NCBI GenBank assembly: GCA_965646165.1
Contig: CBFFYP010000005.1
Location: 25,598-89,597 of the forward strand
Direction: 5' to 3'
From: MGBC114844 sp910585855
GTDB taxonomy: Bacteria > Bacillota > Clostridia > Lachnospirales > Lachnospiraceae
DNA: 64,000 nt
In this document: in pieces, positions 34,399-42,149 of the stretch
Position numbering within the stretch: position 1 is the first letter of the stretch
How the letters are laid out: every line of letters begins with the position of its first letter
The notes under the pieces: generated by a model
The model's database searches: none
What the model saw: the letters and a program-made list of their open reading frames with translations, nothing else
Told to the model about the DNA's origin: nothing
Made by a program: the position numbers and the translations under genes

Positions 34399-35196
34399 GT
34401 GAGAATAAAAGAATATGGTAAGATTGTTTTATATAGTATTATATTTACTTACAAAATACATATTAAATGGCTTCCAAAGATAAATGCTGTTTTAGAAAAT
34501 ATGATTATGCCAGTGATACGGGGGATTTTTTTTATACTTGTAGCGGATTTTATCAATGATAAAGAAATTATTTTTTATATAACAGGAACGCTTTGTTTTA
34601 CTGCTGTGGATGCAAGTATAGGCGGTGTTTCTACTTTAATTTCTTCAGAAAAAAGATTTGGGACATTATATACAGTAATGGGCTCTGTTTATCATTCTGT
34701 TTTTCTTTTTTGGGGCAGAATTATTTATTGGTGTATGATTGGTTATGTTCGGTTTCTGTTTTCTTATTTTATATTATTTTTCATATTTTTACCCGATCAA
34801 ATTTGTATGCTTGATTTTTTCTGGTATAGTTTTATTTATTTTATAATTAGTATTTCTCTTAGCGGAATTGGCTATTTTATAGGAATTTTAGGGATGATGA
34901 AGCGAAATATTATGGGACTTAGCAATCTTATTTCTACTCTTTTATTGATGTTTAGTGGTGTATATTTTTCGGTTGAAATTTTACCGTCTGCGTTTCGTTG
35001 GTGTTCTTATTTTTCCCCATTATTTTATGGAATAAGATTAAGCAGAAATATTATGATTGATCATAGTTATAGCAATGTTTTTTCTGATATAGTAAAAATG
35101 CTTTTATTGGGTATAGGATATATGGCAATAGGAATTTTATATTTTGGAAAAATAGAGAAATGGATTCTTATGGATGGACGGATTGATAATTTTTAA
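34399..35196 (+). CDS. ABC-2 type permease
   Basis: A 265-residue membrane protein, again with about six membrane segments and the ABC-2 ending (NLISTLLLMFSGVYFSVEIL, then FRWCSYFSPLFYGIRLSRNI). The GTG start 34399 follows AGGAGAAAAAAG. With the two genes before it, it makes a complete exporter. The second 48-bp element lies 9-56 bp after its stop. Confidence 0.85.
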   Translation: MRIKEYGKIVLYSIIFTYKIHIKWLPKINAVLENMIMPVIRGIFFILVADFINDKEIIFYITGTLCFTAVDASIGGVSTLISSEKRFGTLYTVMGSVYHSVFLFWGRIIYWCMIGYVRFLFSYFILFFIFLPDQICMLDFFWYSFIYFIISISLSGIGYFIGILGMMKRNIMGLSNLISTLLLMFSGVYFSVEILPSAFRWCSYFSPLFYGIRLSRNIMIDHSYSNVFSDIVKMLLLGIGYMAIGILYFGKIEKWILMDGRIDNF

Positions 35197-35204
35197 AATT
35201 TATA

Positions 35205-35252
35205 ATGATCTTTTTTGGAAAAAATTAGTAAAGATTTAAAAGAAAAGATCAT
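35205..35252 (+). promoter_or_regulatory. 48-bp palindrome-ended element before ABC exporter 2
   Basis: Second copy of the element at 32524-32571, differing at two positions only, both A-to-G, outside the paired ends. It lies 72 bp before the start of the fused ABC exporter. Keeping 46 of 48 bases in otherwise unlike, AT-rich flanks argues for a shared binding site or a recent copy. Confidence 0.7.
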
Positions 35253-35323
35253 GTAACAGAAAGAAGAATTGTGATAGCATGGAGATTGTAACATAGTACA
35301 GTGTTTTGGAAAGGATTTTATTT

Positions 35324-36952
35324 ATGAGGAAATATTTATTAAGACACAAATATTTATTAACAATATTATTGATAGTAACCTTTTTAACATCTCTTTTAGA
35401 TTTATGGAAAGCTTCTTTAATTGCAGTATTGTTAGATGCGGTTTCTGGAACAATCGATACTACCTTAAAGGAATTGTTATTATTTACATTGCTTTATTTG
35501 GTAGTATTTTTTATTATAACGGCTTCAGAGGGGCGGATTTGGTGTATTTATACAAAAAAGTGTTTAATTGATATAAAAAATACATTGATGGAAAAATTGT
35601 TAAAGAAAAATTATCAAGACTATGTAAAACAGGATACCACCAATTATCTTTCGAATTTAACAAATGATATCAATCTTTTAGAGAGAGATTATTTTCAGAG
35701 TTTTTATACGATTATAGAAAGTTCCTTTGGATTTGTGATTGCTTTTATTGCGATTATGAGGAAAAACGTTTGGTTTATTGTGTTTATTTTAACAACATTT
35801 TGGATTCCAATTTTTATCAGTAAATGTATGAAAAGCGGCATGGTAAAAAAGAAAGAAAAATATTCAATGGAATCTTCTTTTTTTACAAATAAGCTGAGTG
35901 ATTTTTTAAATGGTTTTGAAGTGATTCGAATTTATGGTATGGAAAAAAAGGTAAAAGAAGAATTTGCAGAAAAAAATACAACATTAGAGGAAGCCAGATG
36001 TCAATCGGATTCTTTGGATTTTGTTTGTCGAATCTTAAATATTACGGTTAGTATTGGCATTTGGATGGGAACGTTACTATTAGGAATTTATTTGGCAAGG
36101 CAGGGAAAAATGACAGTAGGAGAAGTTTTGATGGTAAATCAATTACAAAATAATATTGTAAATCCATTAAATCGCTTTTCTACTTATAAGAATAAAATGG
36201 GTGTAATGCGTTCTATGATTGGAAAAATAGAGGAAAAGTATGGGATTACAGAAGAAAAAGGAACAGAAAAACCAAAGTTTGAACATACTATATCTTTTTG
36301 TAATGTTTCGTTGGAATTAGGGGGGAAGTCAGTTTTAAAAGATGTAACTGTTACCTTTGAAAAAAATAAAAAATATGCATTAGTCGGGGAAAGCGGCAGC
36401 GGGAAATCAACGATGATTCGATTATTGATGAAATATTATGAGAATTATACAGGGGAAATATTGATAGATGGAGTTTCTTTAAGGGATATTGACAGCAGAG
36501 AATGGTTAAATTGCTGTAATGCTGTATTTCAGGATGTATATATATTTCAGAAAAGTATAAAAGATAATATTTTATTGGGAAGAGCGGAAGATAAAGAAAA
36601 TTTAGAAAGAGTATTAAAGGAAAGCTGTTTGGAATCTGTAACAGAACGTTTGGAAGAGAAAGAAAATACTATGGCAGCAGAACATGGGAAAAATTTTTCC
36701 GGTGGGGAGCGTCAGAGGATTTCGATTGCACGTGCTTTGTGGGAGGAAAAAGAGATTTTGTTGTTGGATGAGGCAACTTCTGCATTGGATAAGGAAAATA
36801 CAGATAGGGTGGAGAGAAAGTTTTTTCAAAGAGAAGATCGGACAGTGCTGGCTGTTTTGCATAAAGCAACAAAAGAGCAGATGGCATATTTTGATCAAGT
36901 CATTGTAATGGAAAATGGAAAAATAAGCCGATTGACATGTTCTGTATTATAA
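35324..36952 (+). CDS. Fused ABC exporter (membrane plus ATPase)
   Basis: A 542-residue half-exporter. Five to six membrane helices fill residues 1-290 (YLLTILLIVTFLTSLLDLW, LLLFTLLYLVVFFIITA, VGEVLMVNQLQNN in the coupling region). The ATPase has Walker A ALVGESGSGKSTMIRLL, Q-loop AVFQDVYIFQ, signature NFSGGERQRISIARAL and Walker B ILLLDEATSAL. The H-loop reads LAVLHKAT. Probably a homodimeric peptide or lipid exporter; next to the signalling peptide and regulator it may export that peptide. ATG 35324 after GGAAAGGA. The last codons resemble those of the Rpn-type gene 1 kb downstream. Confidence 0.88.
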   Translation: MRKYLLRHKYLLTILLIVTFLTSLLDLWKASLIAVLLDAVSGTIDTTLKELLLFTLLYLVVFFIITASEGRIWCIYTKKCLIDIKNTLMEKLLKKNYQDYVKQDTTNYLSNLTNDINLLERDYFQSFYTIIESSFGFVIAFIAIMRKNVWFIVFILTTFWIPIFISKCMKSGMVKKKEKYSMESSFFTNKLSDFLNGFEVIRIYGMEKKVKEEFAEKNTTLEEARCQSDSLDFVCRILNITVSIGIWMGTLLLGIYLARQGKMTVGEVLMVNQLQNNIVNPLNRFSTYKNKMGVMRSMIGKIEEKYGITEEKGTEKPKFEHTISFCNVSLELGGKSVLKDVTVTFEKNKKYALVGESGSGKSTMIRLLMKYYENYTGEILIDGVSLRDIDSREWLNCCNAVFQDVYIFQKSIKDNILLGRAEDKENLERVLKESCLESVTERLEEKENTMAAEHGKNFSGGERQRISIARALWEEKEILLLDEATSALDKENTDRVERKFFQREDRTVLAVLHKATKEQMAYFDQVIVMENGKISRLTCSVL

Positions 36953-36965
36953 ATTTAATTTTTGG

Positions 36966-37003
36966 ATAGGGGAACGCAGAATTCGAAAGGAAGGTCTATT
37001 CTG
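36966..37003. repeat. Fragment of family A hairpin repeat
   Basis: GGGGAACGCAGAATTCGAAA followed by GGAAGGTCTATTC is the left arm of a family A element without the rest. It starts about 15 bp after the ABC exporter stop. A diverged match to the same stretch recurs at 38012-38040 after the Rpn-type gene, so the right part may have been displaced by the segment in between. Confidence 0.6.
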
Positions 37004-37107
37004 GGATCAGTCATAAAATGAATGGTTGCTATGATATAAATTTTTTGTTATAATTTATTTATATTGTAGAGTATATTCTGTCGATATTGTGATAGTGAGG
37101 TGGTAAA

Positions 37108-37989
37108 ATGGCACAAAATATGCCAAAACGTAAAATAAAGGACAGTGTGTTTACAAATTTATTTCAAGATAAAAAATATCTATTTCAATTATATAAGGCA
37201 CTTCATCCAGAGGACAGCAATGTGACGGAAGATGATATAAAAGATGTTACGATTAAGCATATACTGGTGGATGTAGACTACAACGATCTTGGTTTTTCGG
37301 TTGGAGATAGACTTGTTATACTAGTTGAAAGTCAGTCAACATGGACAATGAATATCATAATACGTGCACTGATGTATCTGATACAAACCTATCATGATTT
37401 TTTCAAGCGTACCAAACAAAACCTGTATGGTTCTAAAAAAGTAAATATGCCAAAACCTGAACTATATGTAATATTTACAGGTGAAAAGCCAAAGAATCCG
37501 CCTAACATAATATCACTCTCAAAAGACTTTTTTGATGGTGAAAAGATAGCGGTAGACGCAGAAGTCAAGGTATTTTATCAAGAGGATAAGAACAACATAA
37601 TTGGACAGTATATTATTTTTTGTAAGGTATATAATGAGCAGAGAAAGAAATACGGGCAAACAAAGGAAGCAGTAACAGAAACAATTCGTATCTGTAAAAA
37701 CAGAAATGTATTGAAAGAATATCTTGAAAACAAAGAACAGGAGGTTGTAGATATTATGATGACATTGTTTGATGAAGAGCAGATTTTGGAAGCATATACA
37801 GAGGACATTACACATAGAGAAGCAAAGAAAACAGCAGAAAAATTGATTAGAAAAGGCAAAATGTCACTTGATGAAATTGCAGATTGTGTTTCGGCATTAT
37901 CATTTGATGAGTTGAAAAAACTTGAAGCAGAGGTCATGGAAAATGAAAAAATAAGTCAACTGACACGTATATCTGAAGGATTAACTTGA
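37108..37989 (+). CDS. Rpn/PD-(D/E)XK-family nuclease
   Basis: A 293-residue protein of the Rpn (recombination-promoting nuclease, COG5464) group: KDSVFTNLFQDKKYLFQLYK at the start, then GDRLVILVESQSTW, where ESQ stands at the ExQ/ExK position of the PD-(D/E)XK core, and MNIIIRALMYLIQTYHDFF. The C-terminal half is helical, as usual. Such proteins cut DNA and are often horizontally moved; some act in phage defence. GTGAGGTGG precedes ATG 37108. It lies between two copies of a roughly 100-bp imperfect direct repeat. Confidence 0.8.
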   Translation: MAQNMPKRKIKDSVFTNLFQDKKYLFQLYKALHPEDSNVTEDDIKDVTIKHILVDVDYNDLGFSVGDRLVILVESQSTWTMNIIIRALMYLIQTYHDFFKRTKQNLYGSKKVNMPKPELYVIFTGEKPKNPPNIISLSKDFFDGEKIAVDAEVKVFYQEDKNNIIGQYIIFCKVYNEQRKKYGQTKEAVTETIRICKNRNVLKEYLENKEQEVVDIMMTLFDEEQILEAYTEDITHREAKKTAEKLIRKGKMSLDEIADCVSALSFDELKKLEAEVMENEKISQLTRISEGLT

Positions 37990-38015
37990 CCTGTAAATTT
38001 AATTTTTTGATAGTG

Positions 38016-38166
38016 GGATGCAGAACTTGGAAGGAATGTTTGGGCAGGGTTATCATTTCTCGTTGGCACTTAGGCACGGTTTTTTCGTGCCTTATGTGTC
38101 TGCTGCGAGGAAATGCTAAGCGAGAGCGAACCTATAGTAGACATTCCTTTCAATTTTGGCATCCTC
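38016..38166. repeat. Long hairpin repeat, family A copy 4, diverged
   Basis: About 150 bp in the orientation of copy 3, with the GGCACGGTTTTTTCGTGCC hairpin and GAGGAAATGCTAAGCG block, but arms carrying several changes (GGATGCAGAACTTGGAAGGA against TCCTTTCAATTTTGGCATCC). Follows the Rpn-type gene. No gene between here and the toxin gene. Confidence 0.75.
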
Positions 38167-38260
38167 TACGGGAAAACGAAAATTTTTGATAATAAAATTT
38201 TATAAGGGAATTAAATTTGTAGGTCAAGTTAAAGTTTTCGACAGGAATAAATTTTTTGAT

Positions 38261-38527
38261 TTATTTGTCATTATAGTGTCCTTTGCACTGAGTTATGGTG
38301 ATATTTTCATTGTTAACTATATAAACAAGTCTGTCTTTGTCGTTGATCCTTCTGCTCCATTCTCCTTCTGGACTGTTTTTTAACGGTTCAGGCTTTCCTT
38401 CACCGGCAAAAGGTTCTCGCAGAATGGATTTTAAAAGATGGTTTATCTTTTTCAAAGTTTTTTTATCTTGTACCTGCCAGTAGAGATATTCTTCCCATGC
38501 ATCTTCGGCAAATATGATTTTACTCAC
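38261..38527 (-). CDS. yoeB: YoeB/Txe-family mRNA interferase toxin
   Basis: An 88-residue protein matching YoeB closely: KIIFAEDAWEEYLYWQVQDK, INHLLKSILREPFAGEGKPE, SRRINDKDRLVYIV and a final QCKGHYNDK whose His-Tyr are the expected active-site end. YoeB cuts mRNA in the ribosome A site. GTG 38527 gives the usual length and overlaps the antitoxin stop; the longer frame from 38548 reads antitoxin codons in another frame. Confidence 0.9.
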   Translation of the reverse strand: MSKIIFAEDAWEEYLYWQVQDKKTLKKINHLLKSILREPFAGEGKPEPLKNSPEGEWSRRINDKDRLVYIVNNENITITQCKGHYNDK

Positions 38528-38792
38528 ACTCCATAGCCTCCAGTTCATCCATTGTTTTTACGATTACCTGCCCGTTTTTAACCTGTTGATTTGCTTTACT
38601 TAATTGTTTCATATTGGAATCAGAATAAAAAGGATTTAAGGGAGCAGTTATTTCAAAGGGAATTTGGCGATCTCGCAGTGCTTTTTTTGCATAGATCATA
38701 AAAAAGGTGGTAAGGTTCATTCCCATTTCATCGCACATTTCATCAAGTTGTCTTTTCATTTCATCATCAAATCGAAGGCTTATAGTAGTCAT
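38520..38792 (-). CDS. RelB/DinJ-family antitoxin
   Basis: A 90-residue protein starting MTTISLRFDDEMKRQLDEMC with a ribbon-helix-helix pattern (NLTTFFMIYAKKALRDRQIP), as in RelB/DinJ. The C-terminal tail wraps the toxin. ATG 38792 follows GGAAGTGAT. It overlaps the toxin gene by 8 bp and would repress its own promoter. Confidence 0.88.
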   Translation of the reverse strand: MTTISLRFDDEMKRQLDEMCDEMGMNLTTFFMIYAKKALRDRQIPFEITAPLNPFYSDSNMKQLSKANQQVKNGQVIVKTMDELEAMECE

Positions 38793-38867
38793 ATTATCAC
38801 TTCCTTTCTGCTTCTATTATAATATAAATTAAAGCAAAATGCAATAATAATCATTCAAATTCTTTAA

Positions 38868-39290
38868 TAAGTATTTTGCATCTAGCTGATTCTTGACCTC
38901 GGAACAAAACGACAAGTACAATTTCTGACGCTATCCGACTAACAGCGAGAGGCGGTCTGCTCCTTTCCTTTGCCAGCGACTTCGGAGAACGGTTAGAACG
39001 TCTGGCTTCTGTGGAAGTACCTAGAATTTTTTGCATATCCTGCTTCCATGCAGGGTATGCAAAAAAAGGGGCGTGTTTAGCCCGTATGACTAAAAAAGGA
39101 ATTGTATTGTGGATAAGAAAAGCTTTCCTTACACCAACCACGTTTCGCTTGTGATACGGGCGAATTGCGCCCCGGTTCGTCCGGTTGGATATGTCTAGAT
39201 ACAGAAGCCCTAGACGTTCTTACCGTTCGGAGCGGAGCAAGCAAAGGAAAGGAGCAGACCGTCTCTTGCGTCCGGTGAAAGCAACTTTTT
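38868..39290. repeat. Composite hairpin repeat, family B related, inverted
   Basis: A complex inverted arrangement with no real gene. CGGTCTGCTCCTTTCCTTTG at 38953 pairs with CAAAGGAAAGGAGCAGACCG near 39240. Inside are, inverted relative to family B copy 1, the GCATATCCTGCTTCCATGCA block, GGGGCGTGTTTAGCCCG and GGGCGAATTGCGCCCC. The left flank (TAGCTGATTCTTGACCTCGG) is like the right edge of the other B copies. Probably nested or rearranged copies. Confidence 0.7.
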
Positions 39291-39324
39291 AAAGTTTGAT
39301 ATGGAGAAGTGAAATAGTAACAAA

Positions 39325-39390
39325 AATCCACAAAAAACTTACAAGAATCCACAAAATAATCTTGACGAATAGAAAAATAAAGAGTAAAAT
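39325..39390 (+). promoter_or_regulatory. Promoter and direct-repeat operator of second BMC operon
   Basis: TTGACG at 39362-39367 and TAAAAT at 39385-39390 with a 17-bp spacer make a sigma-A-type promoter. Upstream are two exact copies of AATCCACAAAA, at 39325-39335 and 39346-39356, 21 bp apart, about two helical turns, so on the same face of DNA. This is a likely regulator site. The DeoR gene at the end of the same operon is the natural candidate. Confidence 0.6.
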
Positions 39391-39450
39391 AAAATAAAAG
39401 CAAATAAAAACCACATAAACAAACAACTGATATTAAAGGAGGATTTAAAA

Positions 39451-40251
39451 ATGGCTTCAGAGTATGAAATTAAAAAACAGATTTGTGACATTGGCAAGAG
39501 GATTTATGACAGAAATATGGTAGCTGCCAATGATGGAAATATTTCCGTAAAATTAAATGAAAATGAATTTTTATGCACACCGACAGGGGTTTCGAAGGGG
39601 TTTATGACACCAGAATATATCTGTAAGGTAGATCGAAAAGGAAATGTAATTCAGGCAAACGGAAATTTCCGTCCGTCTTCTGAAATTAAAATGCATATGA
39701 GAGTCTATGAAAAAAGACCGGATGTAGGAGCTGTAGTACATGCGCATCCAACTTTTGCTACTTCTTTTGCGATTGCAGGGATTCCGCTGACACAGCCGAT
39801 TATGCCGGAAGCAGTTATTGCATTAGGATGTGTTCCGATTGCAAAATATGGCAGACCTTCTACCGATGAAATTCCAGATGCAGTAGAAGAATGGCTGCCA
39901 TATTATGATGCCGTGTTATTGGAAAGCCATGGAGCATTGACCTTTAGTGTAGACTTATTAAGTGCTTATCATAAAATGGAATCAGTTGAATTTTATGCGG
40001 AATTATTGTATAAATCAAGACAGTTAGGCGGACCAAAAGAATTTACTCCAGAGCAGGTAGAGCAGTTATATGAAATCAGAAGACGCTTTGGGCTTCCGGG
40101 AAAACATCCGGCAAATCTTTGTCCAAATGAAAAAGCCGGTAAGCCAAGCTGTCATAGCTGCGGCGGTTCTTGCGGCGGACATGGGGAGAACAGCGAGGCA
40201 TTAGTTGCTGAAATTACAAAAAAAGTAATGGAGCAATTAAATTTAAAATAA
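39451..40251 (+). CDS. fucA: Class II aldolase, L-fuculose-1-phosphate aldolase type
   Basis: A 266-residue class II aldolase: AANDGNISVKL, TPTGVSKGFM, AVVHAHPTFATSFAI with the zinc His pair, and a later zinc His in LLESHGALTFS. It would split fuculose- or rhamnulose-phosphate into DHAP and lactaldehyde, which feeds propanediol. After the catalytic domain comes a Cys/Gly-rich linker (CHSCGGSCGGHG) and then an amphipathic helix SEALVAEITKKVMEQLNLK, typical of an encapsulation peptide. So the aldolase is probably inside the shell, as in GRM5 compartments. AAAGGAGG precedes ATG; its stop shares a base with the next start (TAATG). Confidence 0.88.
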   Translation: MASEYEIKKQICDIGKRIYDRNMVAANDGNISVKLNENEFLCTPTGVSKGFMTPEYICKVDRKGNVIQANGNFRPSSEIKMHMRVYEKRPDVGAVVHAHPTFATSFAIAGIPLTQPIMPEAVIALGCVPIAKYGRPSTDEIPDAVEEWLPYYDAVLLESHGALTFSVDLLSAYHKMESVEFYAELLYKSRQLGGPKEFTPEQVEQLYEIRRRFGLPGKHPANLCPNEKAGKPSCHSCGGSCGGHGENSEALVAEITKKVMEQLNLK

Positions 40252-40733
40252 TGGATGAACAGCAAATAAAACAAATTGTAGAATCGGTTGTTGGCAGGAT
40301 AGAAGATAAGCAGACAAGTATTACATTAGAACAGGCAAAATATCTGATAGAGCAGACAGAAAAAAGAGCAAAAGAAGTGGGAGTCAATGCTGTAATTGCG
40401 GTGTGCAATGCCGGTGGAAATCCGGTGGCAGTTCATTGTATGGATGATTCCTATCTTGCCAGTTATGATATAGCAGTACAGAAGGCTTATACGGCAGTGG
40501 CACTTCAGATGCCGACAATACAGTTAAAAAAGCTAAGCCAGCCCGGAGGCTCATTGTATGGGATTCAGAATACAAATCAGGGCAGAATTGTTATATTTGG
40601 CGGCGGAGAACCGCTGGTACATAGTGGATGGGTTATTGGGGGATTTGGTGTAAGCGGGGGAACAGAAGAGCAGGATACTGCACTTGCTGAATATGGAAAA
40701 CAAATAGCGAAGGAGGCATTTTCGTGGCAGTAG
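40251..40733 (+). CDS. PduO-C/GlcG-like (HbpS) protein with encapsulation helix
   Basis: A 160-residue protein. Residues 1-16 (DEQQIKQIVESVVGRIE) are an amphipathic encapsulation-type helix. The rest is the GlcG/HbpS/PduO C-terminal domain: ITLEQAKYLIEQTEKRAKEV, VIAVCNAGGNPVAVHCMDD, AVQKAYTAVAL and GGEPLVHSGWVIGGFGVSGG. The family can bind haem or cofactors; its role in microcompartments is unclear. The adenosyltransferase half of PduO is absent, in keeping with a B12-free pathway. It overlaps the next gene by 10 bp. Confidence 0.82.
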   Translation: MDEQQIKQIVESVVGRIEDKQTSITLEQAKYLIEQTEKRAKEVGVNAVIAVCNAGGNPVAVHCMDDSYLASYDIAVQKAYTAVALQMPTIQLKKLSQPGGSLYGIQNTNQGRIVIFGGGEPLVHSGWVIGGFGVSGGTEEQDTALAEYGKQIAKEAFSWQ

Positions 40734-42112
40734 ATCAAGAACAGCTTCAGCAGATCGTAGCGGCTGTTGTAGCAAAATTGCAGGCAGAAGAGAAAACTTC
40801 GAAAACGACACTTGGAATCTTTGAGGATATGAATGATGCGGTTGCGGCAGCAAAGGAAGCGCAGAAAGTGATGCAGAAGATGCCGATGGATTTTCGGGAG
40901 AAGATAGTAACCAATATTCGTAAAAAGTCACATGAACATGCAGAAATACTTGCAAAACTGGCAGTAGAAGAAACTGGTATGGGAAATGTAGGCGATAAGA
41001 TATTAAAACATCATCTATTGGCAGAGCGGACGCCGGGGACAGAAGATATTACTACAACGGCATGGTCTGGTGACAGAGGACTGACTTTAATTGAGATGGG
41101 ACCATTTGGCGTAATTGGAGCAATTACACCATGTACCAATCCAAGTGAAACCATTCTCTGCAACAGTATCGGAATGATTGCAGGTGGAAATACTGTGGTA
41201 TTTTGTCCGCATCCAGCAGCAATTAAAACTTCTCAGTATGCGATAAAATTAGTAAATGAGGCTTCGATAGAAGCGGGTGGACCAGAAAATATTGCGGTAA
41301 GTGTAACAAAGCCTACAATGGAAGCAAGCAAGATTATGATGGCACATAAGGATATTCCGCTGATTGCTGCAACAGGTGGACCGGGGGTAGTTACTACGGT
41401 ACTTTCTTCGGGGAAAAGAGGAATCGGTGCAGGAGCAGGAAATCCGCCGGTACTGGTAGATGATACTGCAGATATTGCAAAAGCGGCAAAGGACATTATC
41501 AATGGCTGTACTTTTGACAACAACCTGCCTTGCATTGCGGAAAAAGAAGTTGTTGCATTGGATTCCATTGCAGATGAATTGATGTATCATATGATTGAAG
41601 AAGGATGCTATGTAGCATCCAAAGAAGAACAGGAAAAACTGGCAGCAACAGTTCTAACACCAAAGGGATTAAATCGAAAATGTGTCGGACGTGATGCAAA
41701 AACGCTGCTTTCTATGATTGGAGTAACAGCACCGGAGCAGATCAGATGTATTATATTTGAAGGAGAAAAGGAACATCCACTGATTTCAGAAGAGCTGATG
41801 ATGCCGATTCTTGGGATTGTACGGGCAAAAAATATTGATGATGCGATTGAAAAAGCAGTGTGGTTAGAGCATGGAAATCGTCATTCGGCACATATGCATT
41901 CAAAAAATGTAGAAAATCTGACTCGATTTGGAAAAGCGATTGACACTGCAATCTTTGTAAAAAATGCACCGTCTTATGCAGCATTGGGATTTGGCGGAGA
42001 AGGCTTTTGTACATTTACGATTGCAAGCCGTACCGGAGAAGGGCTGACTTCAGCAAGTACCTTTACAAAAAGAAAACGTTGTGTAATGTCAGACAGTCTT
42101 TGTGTTCGATAA
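40724..42112 (+). CDS. pduP: CoA-acylating aldehyde dehydrogenase, PduP type
   Basis: A 462-residue aldehyde dehydrogenase. VDQEQLQQIVAAVVAKLQAE at the N-terminus is a classic encapsulation helix. GAITPCTNPSETILCNSIGM is the cofactor-binding part and TFDNNLPCIAEKEVVAL holds the catalytic Cys (NNLPC). It turns propionaldehyde into propionyl-CoA with NAD+ inside the shell. GTG start 40724 overlaps the gene before it. Confidence 0.9.
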   Translation: MAVDQEQLQQIVAAVVAKLQAEEKTSKTTLGIFEDMNDAVAAAKEAQKVMQKMPMDFREKIVTNIRKKSHEHAEILAKLAVEETGMGNVGDKILKHHLLAERTPGTEDITTTAWSGDRGLTLIEMGPFGVIGAITPCTNPSETILCNSIGMIAGGNTVVFCPHPAAIKTSQYAIKLVNEASIEAGGPENIAVSVTKPTMEASKIMMAHKDIPLIAATGGPGVVTTVLSSGKRGIGAGAGNPPVLVDDTADIAKAAKDIINGCTFDNNLPCIAEKEVVALDSIADELMYHMIEEGCYVASKEEQEKLAATVLTPKGLNRKCVGRDAKTLLSMIGVTAPEQIRCIIFEGEKEHPLISEELMMPILGIVRAKNIDDAIEKAVWLEHGNRHSAHMHSKNVENLTRFGKAIDTAIFVKNAPSYAALGFGGEGFCTFTIASRTGEGLTSASTFTKRKRCVMSDSLCVR

Positions 42113-42149
42113 GAAAATTTGTCTTCGATAGGAAAAGAGGGAACAAAAA

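Noticed and set aside
38851..39403. Two minus-strand frames between the antitoxin gene and fucA
   Set aside because: They lie wholly within the composite inverted repeat; the translations are repeat artefacts.
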